Below, piece after piece: positions 43,522-55,095 of a DNA stretch of 64,000 nt (the first letter of the stretch is position 1; each line of letters starts with the position of its first letter). The stretch comes from Hyaloscypha bicolor E (lineage: Eukaryota > Ascomycota > Leotiomycetes > Helotiales > Hyaloscyphaceae). The position numbers and the translations under genes were made by a program. The DNA lies in contig NW_020194638.1 of assembly GCF_002865645.1 (NCBI RefSeq), positions 868,001 through 932,000 of the forward strand. Reading direction: 5' to 3'. Under the pieces are notes generated by a model. The model did no database searches. It worked only from the letters and a program-made list of their open reading frames with translations, and was not told the DNA's origin.

Positions 43522-44911
43522 TCCTGAATACTCAATGCTTCACTGGAAGATTGGACAAAATTCCTAAGGATGTCTTTTGCTCGGAATGCTCACGGGAACA
43601 GACCGAGCTCCAAGAAAGAAAACCATTTCATCCCACAAATGCGCCGGAGCTCAGTCACTAGAAACCCCTATCTCTCTTGTTCGGGAGCCAATATATCGTC
43701 ATCTTTGCCATAGCGTGAGCTCTGGGGCATTCGAGCATCTGTTCGGCCAGCTGGTCATGTTAAAGCGGTGTGAGTTTCAGAAGCTCCAGCGTTTCTAACA
43801 TTATCTGTGACCTCCTCGGTTGGGCGTAAATTTCTTGGGAACAGATGCGTAAACCTTTTCCTATCCATTTCCTCAAGTTCTGCCTGCTTCAATATGTGTC
43901 GCTCATCATTGTCCTCGAAGACGGGTCGTTGGCAGACATCGGGTTTGTTAATCACCTATCGATAGTGGAACACTCTACCTCTCTAGTCTCTCCGCCGCAG
44001 AACTGTAACCTCAAGCTCAGCTTCGATTGTAGGAGAGACGGGTCCTCTCCGAGAAGTGAGCCTTGCCAACTAGGGTGAATAAGAGGTTTCACGTGCCATC
44101 TCCATGGGCATGACAAGTGGCTATGGTGGATTCATTGGCAGATTTGAATCTTGTAGTAACAACTTTCTCAGGTCATATTTGTCACTCCAGAAGTGTGTCG
44201 CCAAAGCAAGTGGATACGCCAACACCTAGGAACGTTCCTTGAACTCATCTTTTCTGTAATGCAAAATCGCAAACTTCGTGAAGCTGTTCATATGTTACCG
44301 GGTTCTTGATATGAGGCCCAAGGATAGTACTCACAATTATCTGCAGGTATTACCAGCGCTTTCCGTCGCGTACGCCCAGGCCAGGCCGCCGTCTTCCAGG
44401 CCGCGACGCAAGTCTTTGATTCCCTGATGGCTGCCTTTGCCTTCAGCCACCATTATGATAACTGGAGTTGCCTTCTTACAACCCTGGAAAGTGCTACAGA
44501 TCTTGTGTTGGTCGAGGACTCGAGCTTCGATCTGTACAAGAGTCGAAATAGAAGTAAGTTGATGTTCACCAAGCTCGATTAATTTAGTCTCGCCGATGGA
44601 CGCTAAGCCTACATTAGCCCCTTTCCTTAAGCGAACTAGAAAGGGGGAAGCGAAACTCATGCTTACATCAGGGATAGACCACTGCAGAATGTACTGAAAC
44701 AAGAAATATTTCTAAATGTTTCTGGCCAGATCACATCGCCGCATTTCTAAGCAAAAACGGCAGAGAACCAGAGGGAAATCGATCTTCTTCCCACCGTGCA
44801 GATCTCGCGACAGGCAGTTGTATCAAATGACCTCCCATGAATATGCATACTTCTAATCAGATAACCTCCCATTCTCCAGTCTAACCAGCAGACTGAATAC
44901 AAATCTCCTCT
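43522..44911. other. Intergenic within the 2EXR array
   Basis: 1.39 kb. A minus-strand frame at 44337-44702 (121 codons) is clean but matches no family I know; listed as unsupported. It could be a relic between paralogues. Confidence 0.4.
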
Positions 44912-45700
44912 TTAAGCCTTATAAGCCAACAGTGCCCTCTTCATCGCTGACATTGCGGTCTCCTCCTCGTTGCACTCATATGCTAATATCGTAATCTTCG
45001 GAACACGATATTCCCATCCGTTCAACAAAGCTTTCTCCATCAAAACCTCTTCATTTTCATCCTCCTCCTCGTTGACTGTCTCTTCTTTTGCCTTTCCCTT
45101 TCCCTTTCTAGTGCTCCGAGCCCACTTCCAAAACGCAAATCTCTTCATGTACTGCTCAACATGCGCCAGCATACCCTTGCTTTCTTCGTCAGGCGAAAGC
45201 AGAATAACCTCTTCCATATTCGGAGATCTCTTGAGCTCATCGACGAGAAGAGCCGCGAAGTCATGCGTGAAATTCAGCCAGGAATCGATCTCGTTTTCCG
45301 GTCCAGTAAGAGGTCCGAGGTGGGTAAATGGAGAATGGGAGGGATCGAGAGCCATAACTGTCATCGAACCACAGAGATCCTTCCAGCCAGTGGAAGGGAC
45401 GTAGTGAGCGAAGACTCCATCCCACTGGTAGAGCGTTTCCAGCTCATCGATGAGGAGGATATCGCTCTCTGGACAGAAGTAGAAACGAATCCGAGGAAAT
45501 TGAATGATGGTGGAGGATTGGAGTGCAAGGTTGCGCGACTCTGAGTTTACAACAAGGAGAGGTGTTGACTTGGCTGGTAGGAAATGCATCTGACCCCCAT
45601 ATGTAGATCCTATCTCGTGGACTTGTGGCTGGGAGAGGGCAGACTTGTAGATTTTCTGACGTAACTCGATAGGTAGCTTTGGAAAGCCGGTAGAGGACAT
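44912..45700 (-). CDS. 2EXR-domain protein (array member 2)
   Basis: Single exon, 262 residues. The N-terminal motif is GFPKLPIELRQKIYKSAL, then LLVVNSESRNLAL (the ES-R element) and PESDILLIDELETLYQW. Residues 105-190 hold the MTVMALDPSHSPF segment typical of the family. A charged linker (GKGKAKEE..., then EEEDENEE) precedes a conserved end (VPKITILAYECNEEE, then ALLAYKA). Intact. Function unknown; probable intracellular adaptor, inferred only from family distribution. Confidence 0.85.
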   Translation of the reverse strand: MSSTGFPKLPIELRQKIYKSALSQPQVHEIGSTYGGQMHFLPAKSTPLLVVNSESRNLALQSSTIIQFPRIRFYFCPESDILLIDELETLYQWDGVFAHYVPSTGWKDLCGSMTVMALDPSHSPFTHLGPLTGPENEIDSWLNFTHDFAALLVDELKRSPNMEEVILLSPDEESKGMLAHVEQYMKRFAFWKWARSTRKGKGKAKEETVNEEEDENEEVLMEKALLNGWEYRVPKITILAYECNEEETAMSAMKRALLAYKA

Positions 45701-46308
45701 GTTGATTAGAGGATCGTAAAAGAATTGGTTTAGAGGATAGAAAGACTAGTTGAATGATTGTGAATTGAGTTCAAGTGGTTTGAGTGATGAGAAGAATATG
45801 ACTGAGGACCTTCGACTTCATCATCTGTTAAGTAACAATAGCAACAGAGACGTTTCTGATGCACTGTCACAGTTCTTGTTCTCGAGAAAATTGATGCTGC
45901 TAGTCTTGACTAGAGAGGAGAAAGAGGGTGGTCTGTTCTGTCTTAGGTACTGTCTCTCATACCGCACGTGCGTCCTGACTCGAAACCTATATCCACAAGG
46001 GCAATGAACGAGAATTTGAGTCCTGGACTTGCTCAAAATGCGAAGAACAAAGAATAGAAGTGTTTGAGAAATTATCAGAATCCTAAATTTGTGCAATGCT
46101 ACCCAAGGAGATGTATGGTCAGAGCAATCCTACCCAACCTGTCTCGTAGGGCCCCAAGATTGAAATGGATCCCCGGGCCTCTTTCTCAAACCATGAATGA
46201 CAGTCCATATCTATCCCAGATGTGCCAAAACCGTGTTCCTCATACCCATGCGCTTTGTGTGGCCAGTGGCTATCTCATACCTCCGATTCATGATATTCGG
46301 AATCTTCT
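45701..46308. other. Spacer between array members 2 and 3
   Basis: 608 bp. A second frame at 46211-46447 looks like a better C-terminus for member 3 (see that entry). Nothing else seen. Confidence 0.5.
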
Positions 46309-47094
46309 TCATTGACGTTTCAGCCTTGTAGTATGACATCCGGTGCCAATACAGGTTCCCCCGTTCCTCGCTAGCAACGGCCTTTCCCAGAAACCATTCA
46401 AAATCTGCCGCAAGCGCTTGATATGTATCATCGGCCGTGGGAAGCATATGGCCTCGCGCAAGTTCTGACTGAGGCTGTACAAGAAATCCACATAATATTC
46501 TTCCGGTCCATTGTGGATTTGGCGTCTGTGGATGAGTTCGCGGTCACGAATGAATTTGGCTGCGAGGACCGAGTCAATTGCTATGACGCCCACGAGAGAT
46601 CGGAGGTCCTTCTGCCAAGGGCCGTTGCATGAACAGATGAAGAGGTCAAGGGTGTGTTCCTGGGAGATCAGAAGGACGTCGGCGTTAAAGGATGAAAGCA
46701 GAAGACACTGCGGTACAGCAATCTGAGCGCTGACGAAATCGACGAATGTATTGTGCCCCAGATCCCCGTGTAGACTGCGAACAACGCAACCGGTACTTTC
46801 TTGATATACTCCAAGTAGTCTAGGATATTCCTTTGGCATCTTTGGGAATGGGGTCAAGTCATTAATTTCGGGATGGCAGAGGGCGTAGGTCCATATCATC
46901 TGGCGTATCTCGGGAGGGAGCTTAGGAAAGCACGGGAATGTCGTTGCGACGGCTCGACGCGAGGTAGGCTTAGGGTTATTGAGGAGTTCTTGTATTAAAG
47001 TCCGCTCCATCTTAGCCCAGGAGATCGGGGTCGCTGTGAATTCGTCTTGTTCTGTGTGGTGATCGACGGCAGCTTTTGCTTCCTGATTACCCAT
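46309..47094 (-). CDS. 2EXR-domain protein (array member 3), possible frameshift near its end
   Basis: 261 residues as read. FPKLPPEIRQMIWTYALCHP at about 55-74 is the 2EXR signature, followed by GVYQESTGCVVRSL and ADVLLISQEHTLDLF. After YSLSQNLREAI (about 46450) the frame becomes atypical, with Cys, Arg and Thr runs. The overlapping frame at 46211-46447 reads ADDTYQALAADFEWFLGKAV, which looks more like a family end. A one-base shift near 46450 could explain this, either a real mutation or a sequencing error. The first 30 residues are a variable extension; the Met at residue 29 is an alternative start. Confidence 0.7.
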   Translation of the reverse strand: MGNQEAKAAVDHHTEQDEFTATPISWAKMERTLIQELLNNPKPTSRRAVATTFPCFPKLPPEIRQMIWTYALCHPEINDLTPFPKMPKEYPRLLGVYQESTGCVVRSLHGDLGHNTFVDFVSAQIAVPQCLLLSSFNADVLLISQEHTLDLFICSCNGPWQKDLRSLVGVIAIDSVLAAKFIRDRELIHRRQIHNGPEEYYVDFLYSLSQNLREAICFPRPMIHIKRLRQILNGFWERPLLARNGGTCIGTGCHTTRLKRQ

Positions 47095-47600
47095 ATTGTT
47101 GGTCGTGAAAGGCGCAAATGAGACCGCGGCACGTTGACGAGATATTGGAGAAGCGTTGGCTTGCTATTTTCTTATGGCAGATGAAGAAGGGTAAACAGAA
47201 TGCTGAATGACTTTCAGCCCTCTTAATGAGACTTACTGCTTCATCCTCCCGATGCTTGTAGAAGCTCCCAACATGATACGAGAAGTACCAAATCTAGAAG
47301 TAAATAGCAATGCAAGGAAGGTCGTGTGTAGAATATCATGTGTTACCTAAATGAAAGCTTGGAGGGAGAACGCATTTAATTGTGCGTAAATGAAAAGGCA
47401 TGTCAACCTTTAATGAACAGAAGGAAGGAAGAAGGAGAATAGTAAATAGGCACAGAAAACACCATGATGGGATTTGGAAAAATAATTTTTGAGGTAGACT
47501 GCGCCCCAGAGTAATGAAGACCAGAGAATTGACCCTTGTAATGCTTCTTCGATGTGTCCCATGGATACCCCACGACATGGTCCAACGGCCGCCTTTTCTC
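47095..47600. other. Spacer between array members 3 and 4
   Basis: 506 bp, no gene recognised. Small minus-strand frames at 47336-47585 have no motif. Confidence 0.5.
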
Positions 47601-48296
47601 CTATGTGCGATACGACCGGAGCGCCCCCTTCATAGCTGGGCCTGCATCTTGCCGTTTGCTGCACTCGTAAGGCAAGCAAGAAATGTGAGGTAAGTGCAGC
47701 AATACCACCAGTACGCAGGACAGTGGACACTCCAATACCTCATCTATAGCGAATCTCCTCGCAACGTTATTCCATACTTCAATTTCTGCTCTTAACTGAG
47801 TCGCCAATTCCTGCACATGGGCCTCGGAGCCTGCTCGTTGGAAGAGTAGAATCTGCTGTAAGTTCCGAAACTTTGACGCCTCGTAGGCAAGTCTTTTGGC
47901 CTGGGTTGGGACCAACGCTCCTTCATGTGGCCAGATCATCTGAGGCACAGGACAAGTCAGGTACTCCACGAATGGGTCGACGGCCAAAACTGTCATAGAC
48001 TCGCACAATCTTAACCATGTCTGCTTGGGCACATGATGCTGAAGCCCCAAAGTAAAAGGTATTTCGTTAAGAAGAATGATTTTCCTGCCCAGATCGTGCC
48101 AGAAGGAAGTTGATTCCGAAGAGTCAGGCGGCAACTCGCAGTGTTTGAGAATGGCTTGTCGAGATTCGCGGGTCGTGGACATGAGAGGGTGCGAAGGGTC
48201 GATAAGTCGCGGGCTGGGAAGGGCAATAGCCCATACCACCTGGCGTAGTTCCGGGGGTAGCTTGGGGAACAGGGTGAAGGACGTCGTTCCCGACAT
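47601..48296 (-). CDS. 2EXR-domain protein (array member 4)
   Basis: 231 residues, single exon. FTLFPKLPPELRQVVWAIALP is the 2EXR signature (positions 7-27). STTRESRQAIL follows, then IILLNEIPFTL, and MTVLAVDPFVEYL with PQMIWPHE. The end LPYECSKRQDAGPAMKGALR is characteristic. A hydrophobic stretch (CPLSCVLVVLLHLP) just before the end is unusual and could be an unspliced in-frame intron remnant. Intact otherwise. Confidence 0.82.
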   Translation of the reverse strand: MSGTTSFTLFPKLPPELRQVVWAIALPSPRLIDPSHPLMSTTRESRQAILKHCELPPDSSESTSFWHDLGRKIILLNEIPFTLGLQHHVPKQTWLRLCESMTVLAVDPFVEYLTCPVPQMIWPHEGALVPTQAKRLAYEASKFRNLQQILLFQRAGSEAHVQELATQLRAEIEVWNNVARRFAIDEVLECPLSCVLVVLLHLPHISCLPYECSKRQDAGPAMKGALRSYRT

Positions 48297-49012
48297 TGCT
48301 CCTGCTGGGTCTGTGAAGAGCTGTCGCCTGAAGTAGGTGTTTCCAGTTGATCTTGGATTAAAGGTCAGAGGGGGCGGTGCGGAGTTGGGAAGTGGTCGCG
48401 TGTTGAAAGTCCCCTCCGGGGTTTATGGGAGTCAGGTAGAGCAATAGCCGACGAACAATCTCGAAGCTCCTCGGCGCCTTGAGCACTCGATATCTCTTCC
48501 ACGTTAAAAAGCCTCTGATGGGATTGTACTGAGATGGATGAGAAAGGTCAGTTGTCTAGTCAGGATATTTGTAGGATATTTGTAGGAAGGGGAGTCGCAA
48601 GTGGACGACGCTGAATGACGCTTTTAAATTCAGGGGACAAAGAGGAAATTTGTCTTGAGAACTTCTCAGAATCCGAAAGATTGTTCCAACTTTGGTCAAT
48701 GCAAGGTTTTGAGACTGACTCCCATCTCCAACGACTTCTGTTCGGCCAAGCATCTGGAGAACATTCCATGGTACAGGGTGGTTTGCATCCAGCATCATCC
48801 ATGCATTAATTGCTCATCACCAACTTGCAACATACTTAGCCATCTAGGCCAGCTGAAACCAAAAGAGATTGCATTCATCCTCGTCGTCACCCAAGCTACA
48901 TGGTATTCAAATTCCTGATCTTTCCCATCCATTTTTCTCCGTTATCCAAATTTCCCGTCGTCCTCGACCACTGTATCCTGATATCCAAGTTTCCCCTCCT
49001 TCACGTAGCCCC
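48297..49012. other. Spacer between 2EXR array and annexin gene
   Basis: 716 bp, no gene recognised. Confidence 0.5.
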
Positions 49013-51436
49013 CTAATACCTTGGCTCCCTCGCCTCAATAACCTTATACTCCTCAACCCTTTTAACCTCTCGCACGTCATCCGGCATCCGCCGCACACAA
49101 AGCATCTCACAAAAGTGTCCCCACTCGCCCTTGGTCCCTTCCGCCACCGCCTTCTGCATATCAACGCCATACCGCGTCCTGTACTCGCGCTTCACCGCTT
49201 CCATATGCTGTCTGTCCCAGTGGTAGCGGACCAGGCGCGAGATGAGGAGCTCGGTGCGGATCGAATCGGATTTGGAGAGGCTGAGAGCGTGGTGTACGAG
49301 CAAGGCGTCGCGGACGGGCTTGTTGATTACGCCGTTCAGAATGTGGGCTAGCATCTCGCCCTGAACACCTCGTCAGTTACCAATTACCTACTTCGAGGGG
49401 ATTTGGTGGGGACATACAACAAGATTCCCACTCTTCTTCAACATCTCCCTCGCAAAGTTCGCACGGTATGTACTTTCATACAACCTCAGCACCTCCCTCA
49501 AATGGCCATCCGACCTCACAACAACAATCTGAATCATGGCCGTCTCGCCGCCCTTCTCACTCTTAACCGCCTTATGCAGAGCCCTAACATCATCTTCCAC
49601 CAGCACGCGATCAACACCATACCCGGGCCTCTCCTCCATCTTCTTCTCTTCAAGGACCAACAGCACAGCTTTCTTGAACTTGTCTTCCTTCAGCTCGGTC
49701 TTCATGCACTTCGTCAGACTATCGCTGTACTTCTTATCGCTAAATCCATCTTTAATCTCCCTGATCTCCTTGTTGGTGCGTCCCATCAGGGACTCGATGA
49801 GCAGTTCTCGTCGGCTCTTCTCCCCCTGGTACCAGAAATTCGCCCAGTAGGCTTCACTTTCCCATTTGCCAAGCGCGCACGCATAGCACGCCTTCATCAA
49901 ACTTGGATCCTCTTCCTTGAGACGCAATTTGATGTGTTTCGCGATGTTGACGCCTTTCTTATCATGTCCCGTCTTAACAATGTGTTTGTACTCCACGCGC
50001 AAATCGAGGATTTGCTCGTGTGTCAAGCCGGGGAGAATATCAATCAGTGGCTGCGTGTCAGGAGCGCGTTTCTCGCCTTTCAATGCCTTGGCAAGGACGG
50101 TAGCTTCGTCGACTGGGTCGTGGAAACGTGCTGTTCGTCTGCTCTTCCTGTTCCCTCTTCCTTCATCGCCAGAATCGATTGGAGAGATCGACTCGGTGAT
50201 CTCTGTGTGTGATGAGCTCGCAATCAGGAGCGGAGACGGCATCGGGGAAATCGACTGATACGTCCCATGATACGCCTCCAGGAGAGGGGATCCCGGCGCG
50301 TTCGCCAGACTCAATGAAGCACCTCCATGATGCCCAGTCGAGACTGACAGTGAGTGCATCCGTGGCGCCAATCCTCCTCCTCCAGGCGGCGAAGAATCAC
50401 GACGTCTGGCTCCCGGCTCAACGGTAACAACCTGCGACTTTGAGGTCCTGGGAGAATCATACGTGCTTGAGATTCTCGAACCCGAAGTCCTTGCAGCATA
50501 CGCTGGCTGTGGCGGGCTCGCAGGACGGCCATAGGTCGTCTCCGTGCGCTTGGTGTACGAGATCTGCTCTCCGGGCTGAGCATACTCCCACTTCGCGGGC
50601 TCAGCGTACGGCCTTCCATCGGGCCCAACTCTCGGCGGCGAGTAATCTCCAGGGACATGGGGTTGGTCGTACTTCCTCGCATCACTGCCATGTCTCGGAG
50701 GTTCCGCATAGCTTGGGTGCCTCTCATGCCCGACGCCAACGCTCCCGGACACACTGCTATGCCCCGCAGTGACATTGAAGCTGGCGCCTCTCTCCCTCCC
50801 ATGTCGCTCCTCCTCATATCGTCCCTTATCCCTCGGATCCCCAGCATATTTATACTTGTCAACCTCGACCTCATAGCCCCTCCTATCTCTATCCCTCTCC
50901 CGTTCCGGCTCCCTTTCAGCATGTCGCCCATACTCATCCCTCTTCCCATAGCTCGTCTCCTTATAATACTCCTTCTCTTTCACCGGCCCCCCTCTGCCAC
51001 CGCCGCTCTCATACCTCACACTCGTCTCCTCCTCAACAGTCGCCTGGTATTTCCCCGGCAAATCATACCCCCTTCCACCACCGCCATGCCCTCCCCTTGC
51101 AGGTGGACTATCATCCCTATCATCCCTCTGCAAATACTGGCTCACTCCCCCTCCTCTTCCACCACTATACCCGCCTCTCCCACCCCTCTCCTCCTCCCTA
51201 TCGCCACGTCTAACAGTAACAGTCTCGCGCTCTTCATACTCCGAATACCTCTTCGGCTCTTCGTATCGACTGGGCGGACTCGGGGGACTGGGCACCCGAA
51301 CACGGCTCCTCTCCCTCGTTTGCGTATATTCGTCAATCTCCACGCGCGTTCGCGACCTCTCCCTGCCCTCTTCCTCGCGCGGGCCGGGAGATCTCGAGCG
51401 TCCCCTCCTCCGGTTATCGCGCGGATCGAGCGACAT
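49013..51436 (-). CDS. Fungal annexin-like protein with long Arg/Gly/Tyr-rich N-terminal region
   Basis: Two exons, 49418-51436 and 49013-49360, with a 57-nt intron; 788 residues. About residues 1-430 are disordered, with SR/RGG-like and Glu/Arg/Tyr-rich tracts (RRRGRSRSPGP, GGYSGGRGGG). About 440-780 form four annexin-type repeats (DEATVLAKALKG, then QILDLRVEYK; ELLIESLMGRTNKEIREIK; DVRALHKAVKSE; MLAHILNGV, then RDALLVHHAL and RTELLISRLVRYHWD). Typical type II calcium loops (GxGT-D/E) are not obvious, so calcium and phospholipid binding may be weak. The layout matches the ascomycete annexin class with a long N-terminal extension. Role: membrane-associated scaffold (family knowledge). The start begins MSLDPRDNRRRG; the opposite strand has long shadow frames caused by the composition. 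Confidence 0.88.
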
Positions 51437-52184
51437 TATGCGGGCGCGCGAGCTGTGAGCTGTGGGCCCTGTTCCCCTTTCCCTGCAGACAATTTCACAA
51501 TTCTTGAGATATATGTTCGTATACGTGCGGCAGGAGGAGGATTCCTACGAGAGGAATTCAGTTGAATTGAAGAAGAAGATCGACGTTCAGCTGAGAAAGA
51601 AGCTGAAGCAAAAAGGGCGGCTGGGAGATCATTGAGGGGCTCTCTGGTTGGTGTCAGTCAGCTTGCAGGGGTCTTGCACTTGCATAATCCCACCCCAGCA
51701 GCTGCAAAACAGCCCAGGACGCCACGGAATTTTAGGTTGGGGGCCAGTTTGAATTTGCGCATTGAATGGTCAGTTCTATTTCTGTATTTGCGTATGTTTT
51801 GGCCTCTTTTGCTCGCGTGACAAGACGGTGAAGCACTCCAATCTCGGGGGTTTGCTCACGTAAATCCAGTGTGATGTGCAGGGAGCAAGGTGGGGTTTAC
51901 GAGAAGCAATTACAGGGGAGTTTCAGCCTTGTTGCTTGGCATCCGGGCCAATCGGCGCCACTGAGGAGACTTCCTCTAAATCTTCATTCTTCATTCTTCA
52001 TTCCTCACCGATCTTCTCTTGACCAAAAAGTTGTTAATCATTACGGACAGCTCACCATGGCTCATGCGAATGGAAGAGGGTTGGTTCATTGGTCTATGCG
52101 ATGTTCCCCCAGCCAATGCAATTCGTTTCATCGCTACGCGCCAACACTATGCAACAAATCACGAGCAGTTGTCCCTGCCACCGC
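51437..52184. other. Intergenic upstream of annexin gene
   Basis: 748 bp, including a short TTCATTC direct repeat at about 51979-52003. No gene recognised. Confidence 0.5.
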
Positions 52185-55095
52185 CTAAACAACCTGAACA
52201 AACTGACCAATTCCAGGAGTCCCATCGCACAGTACATATACCACGTACGGTCCTGGAGGCGCGACGTTGTGGTTCGGTGGACTGGTCACGGTCAAGTGTT
52301 GACTCGTTCCACCCGGTGCCCAACCTGCCACATCCAACTGGATCATCCGGTGGCCCATATGGACGGAGTGAGTAACGAATCCACTGAATAATATCAGTAC
52401 AATGCACCTCAATGTTCGCGAATAAGATGGAACAATGAAGCGAGGTAATTTAAAGCCAATAACGATGTTACTTACCCATGATACAACACTACCTCGACCT
52501 GCTGTGAGTTTGGAAGTACCTGGAATGAGAGGTCGAATTGGCCGCCAGGAGTAACTGTCTTCGAGGAAAGGACAATATTGGTCGGACGTTGGTTGGCTCT
52601 CTCGCCCTGGAGATACGGAGGAACATAGTTCTCAACCCGGAAGTCAGTGACAAACGGATTTGCCGCGTCAGGTTGAAGGATGGGCATCTCTACTGGGTTG
52701 GAGCCAGTTACCATAATTGTACCGTCAAGAAGGAGAAGAGCAACGGAATGATAGAGTCGAGCAATTCCGGAGCTGGCGAGCGTTGACCATCGTTGACCAA
52801 GCGGCTTGGCGGGGTCGTACAAAAGAGCTTCATATGTTGGAGCTGCCATGAGCCCGAATCCTTGAGCCCCGCGATTGCCTCCGTTGAGCCAAACGACTGT
52901 GCCGTCTGGAAGCAAAGTGCCTTCAACCATTCCACGGCCCTCAGGCATTGCGTCCATCTCCCATTGTGGGTTGGCACTCAGTGGTTGAATGCGTCCACAG
53001 CTGGGATCTGTCGGGCTGGTAATATCTTGATATGCACCGCCACCGCAGATGATGATGTCTGGGTTCCCTGATGAAAGTTAGTAATTGTTCGATATCGATT
53101 GTTCCAGAAGGATTGAGAGACTGATATTCATTGTTCCGGGAGGGTTGGGACCTTGTTTCTCAGGACAACACTTACAATTATTGGCACTAGAAAGTGGCAG
53201 CAGCACACTCCCACCAGTGTTCGGGTATGTACGGTAATCTCCTGGGAGATCCGGAAGCTCCTTGACGATAGTGTTCGTACCGACGTTGAAGATCTGGCAG
53301 GCCTTGGAGACGAACACAAACAATGTACCATCCCTGAGCAGGTGAACGAATGGATACATATAGTACGGTTGATTCTTTGCCAAAATGTCCATCGGGATGT
53401 TGTTGCCTTGAGTCACGCCACCCGGGCTGAGGATCTCGTATGTGGGATTGTTGTTCGAGAGCACAGTTGGGTTGAGACCATTCAAGCTGCCAGATGCAAC
53501 GAAGACGGTACCGTCGGGCATGGTCTGGGCAGTCGCATACCAGCGAGCGCTGGCTAGCTTGTTCCCAGGCTCCTTCCAATCTTGGCCGTTGAGACTTGCA
53601 TCTGATGAAGATCTTTGCAGATATCGAATTGCAGTAAAACCGTCCCCAATATTCGGATCCAGCCAGGTCAATGGAGCATTACCTCCAACAGAGATGACGC
53701 GGCCATCTGCTAAAAAAGTGCCTCCAGAGCAGAAAGCATTTGTCAAGTAGGCAAGTGGAACAGCTTTGTTCGATTGTGGGTCGTATTCCGAAGACATAGC
53801 AAAGTAGCCATCCGCGGTCCTCAATTTGGTGTAGTTTTCTAGCCTGGGGCAAGTCAGGAATGTGCCGCACCCAACTTGAACAATCAAAGCGTGAGGGTTT
53901 TGAATGTCCCACAATTCGCGGAACACTGGGACAGAAGAATCAAACTGAACAATAGAGGCGGGTGTCTACCGAAAGTTCCACAACTCGAGGACCATTCGGA
54001 GAGTGAGGGGTCTTTCAGAATATCCTGGGGGCAGACTGAACAACGGAGGGGTGTGTACTTACTTGTCGAGGAACATTACTTGACCATTGGGCATCAGGGC
54101 AGCGTGCATTGCTGGAACTCCGGAATCGCCAACAACATTGAAGGAGCCTCCATCTGGTGCAGCCGGCGCTGGCTTGGGACCGGGAGCAGCGACAACTGGA
54201 GCGTTCAGGCAGTTGCCAGATTGACAGCCGGCTCCGCAGTGGGCATCGGTGTTGCCGCTTTGAAGAGAAGAATGTGAGTGGATAGTACAATGGGGACTGA
54301 GAAGTGTCTTACCAGAATCCGTACATACTACAGCAATTGCCATTTGGCCAGTTCCCGCAAACGGTGTTACCGTTTGCGGCTCCGCAAGTACCTGAATTTC
54401 AGCGGATTAGCATTGCTTCAAATAAGGAGAGGATCGAAATTGTATCCTGTTCCCGCCAGCTGGGGAACAAGGCTTCAGGAGAATGAGGACTCACCATCAG
54501 TAGTCGCTGCACCAGTCGCAGCGACTGAAGCTGGCATTGTTGCCGACATCCCGCCAATCACCGGCTCACCAGTCGTGGTTGGTTGTGCGCCTCTACCTGT
54601 GTTCCCCCCGGAACCGTCTGTACATCCGCTCTGACAGCCGTTCGCGACGAGACAATGCCCTGGTGTATTTCCGCACCAGCCGTATCTATTATCTCGAGTC
54701 AGCACCGCCCAGTTCACGCTCAGAAGAATATACGAACTGTGAGCAACATCCACCGGTATACGCCTTGCTGTTCGGATCACAAACTGTACCGCCATGAGCT
54801 GGGCCGCACGTGCCGTCGACCGAATACGCTGGATTTTGTCTCTCTTGGAACTGTTGAAGCTCTGCTTCTAGCCATCGCTTTTCAGTTGGTACGCAGCTGC
54901 AGTCTGGTCAGCAAGGGAAGGTTTGACAAAAAATTTCAACACTCACTGGTTGTTCGAGTTGCAATCTTGACCACGAAGACAGCCATTGCCATTGTACAGT
55001 TCCGTAGTATTGTAGCAGGTCAGCTCGGTGTGAGTGAAGATTATATTGGCGGAAGAGGTAACTGCAAGGCCTAAGAGAAGAGCTATAGCCTTCAT
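52185..55095 (-). CDS. Glyoxal oxidase (AA5_1) with two hevein-type chitin-binding modules
   Basis: Eight exons: 54947-55095, 54738-54896, 54495-54685, 54313-54391, 54063-54257, 53176-53843, 52476-53067 and 52185-52383; 743 residues. There is a signal peptide (MKAIALLLGLAVTSS). CBM18-type modules lie at about 78-122 (GTCG..., CCSQYGWCGNTPGHC) and about 167-212 (CGNW, CCSMYGFCGNTDAHC). A Thr/Ala/Pro linker leads to a beta-propeller with copper-radical residues: Cys296 (NAFCSGGTF), Tyr360 (ARWYATAQ), Tyr-His in ARLYHSVA, and a C-terminal His in THSVHMGHRM. It oxidises aldehydes to acids with H2O2 release, outside the cell. The chitin-binding modules suggest anchorage to fungal wall chitin, or masking of it. 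Introns are 50-108 nt, except one of 219 nt (53844-54062) that contains an open frame continuous with the next exon. Confidence 0.93.

Noticed and set aside
44337..44702. 121-codon minus-strand frame between 2EXR genes
   Set aside because: Clean but unrecognised; no start context or homologue known to me.
50657..51565. 302-codon plus-strand frame opposite annexin
   Set aside because: Mirror of the Arg/Gly/Pro-rich annexin N-terminus; a composition artefact.
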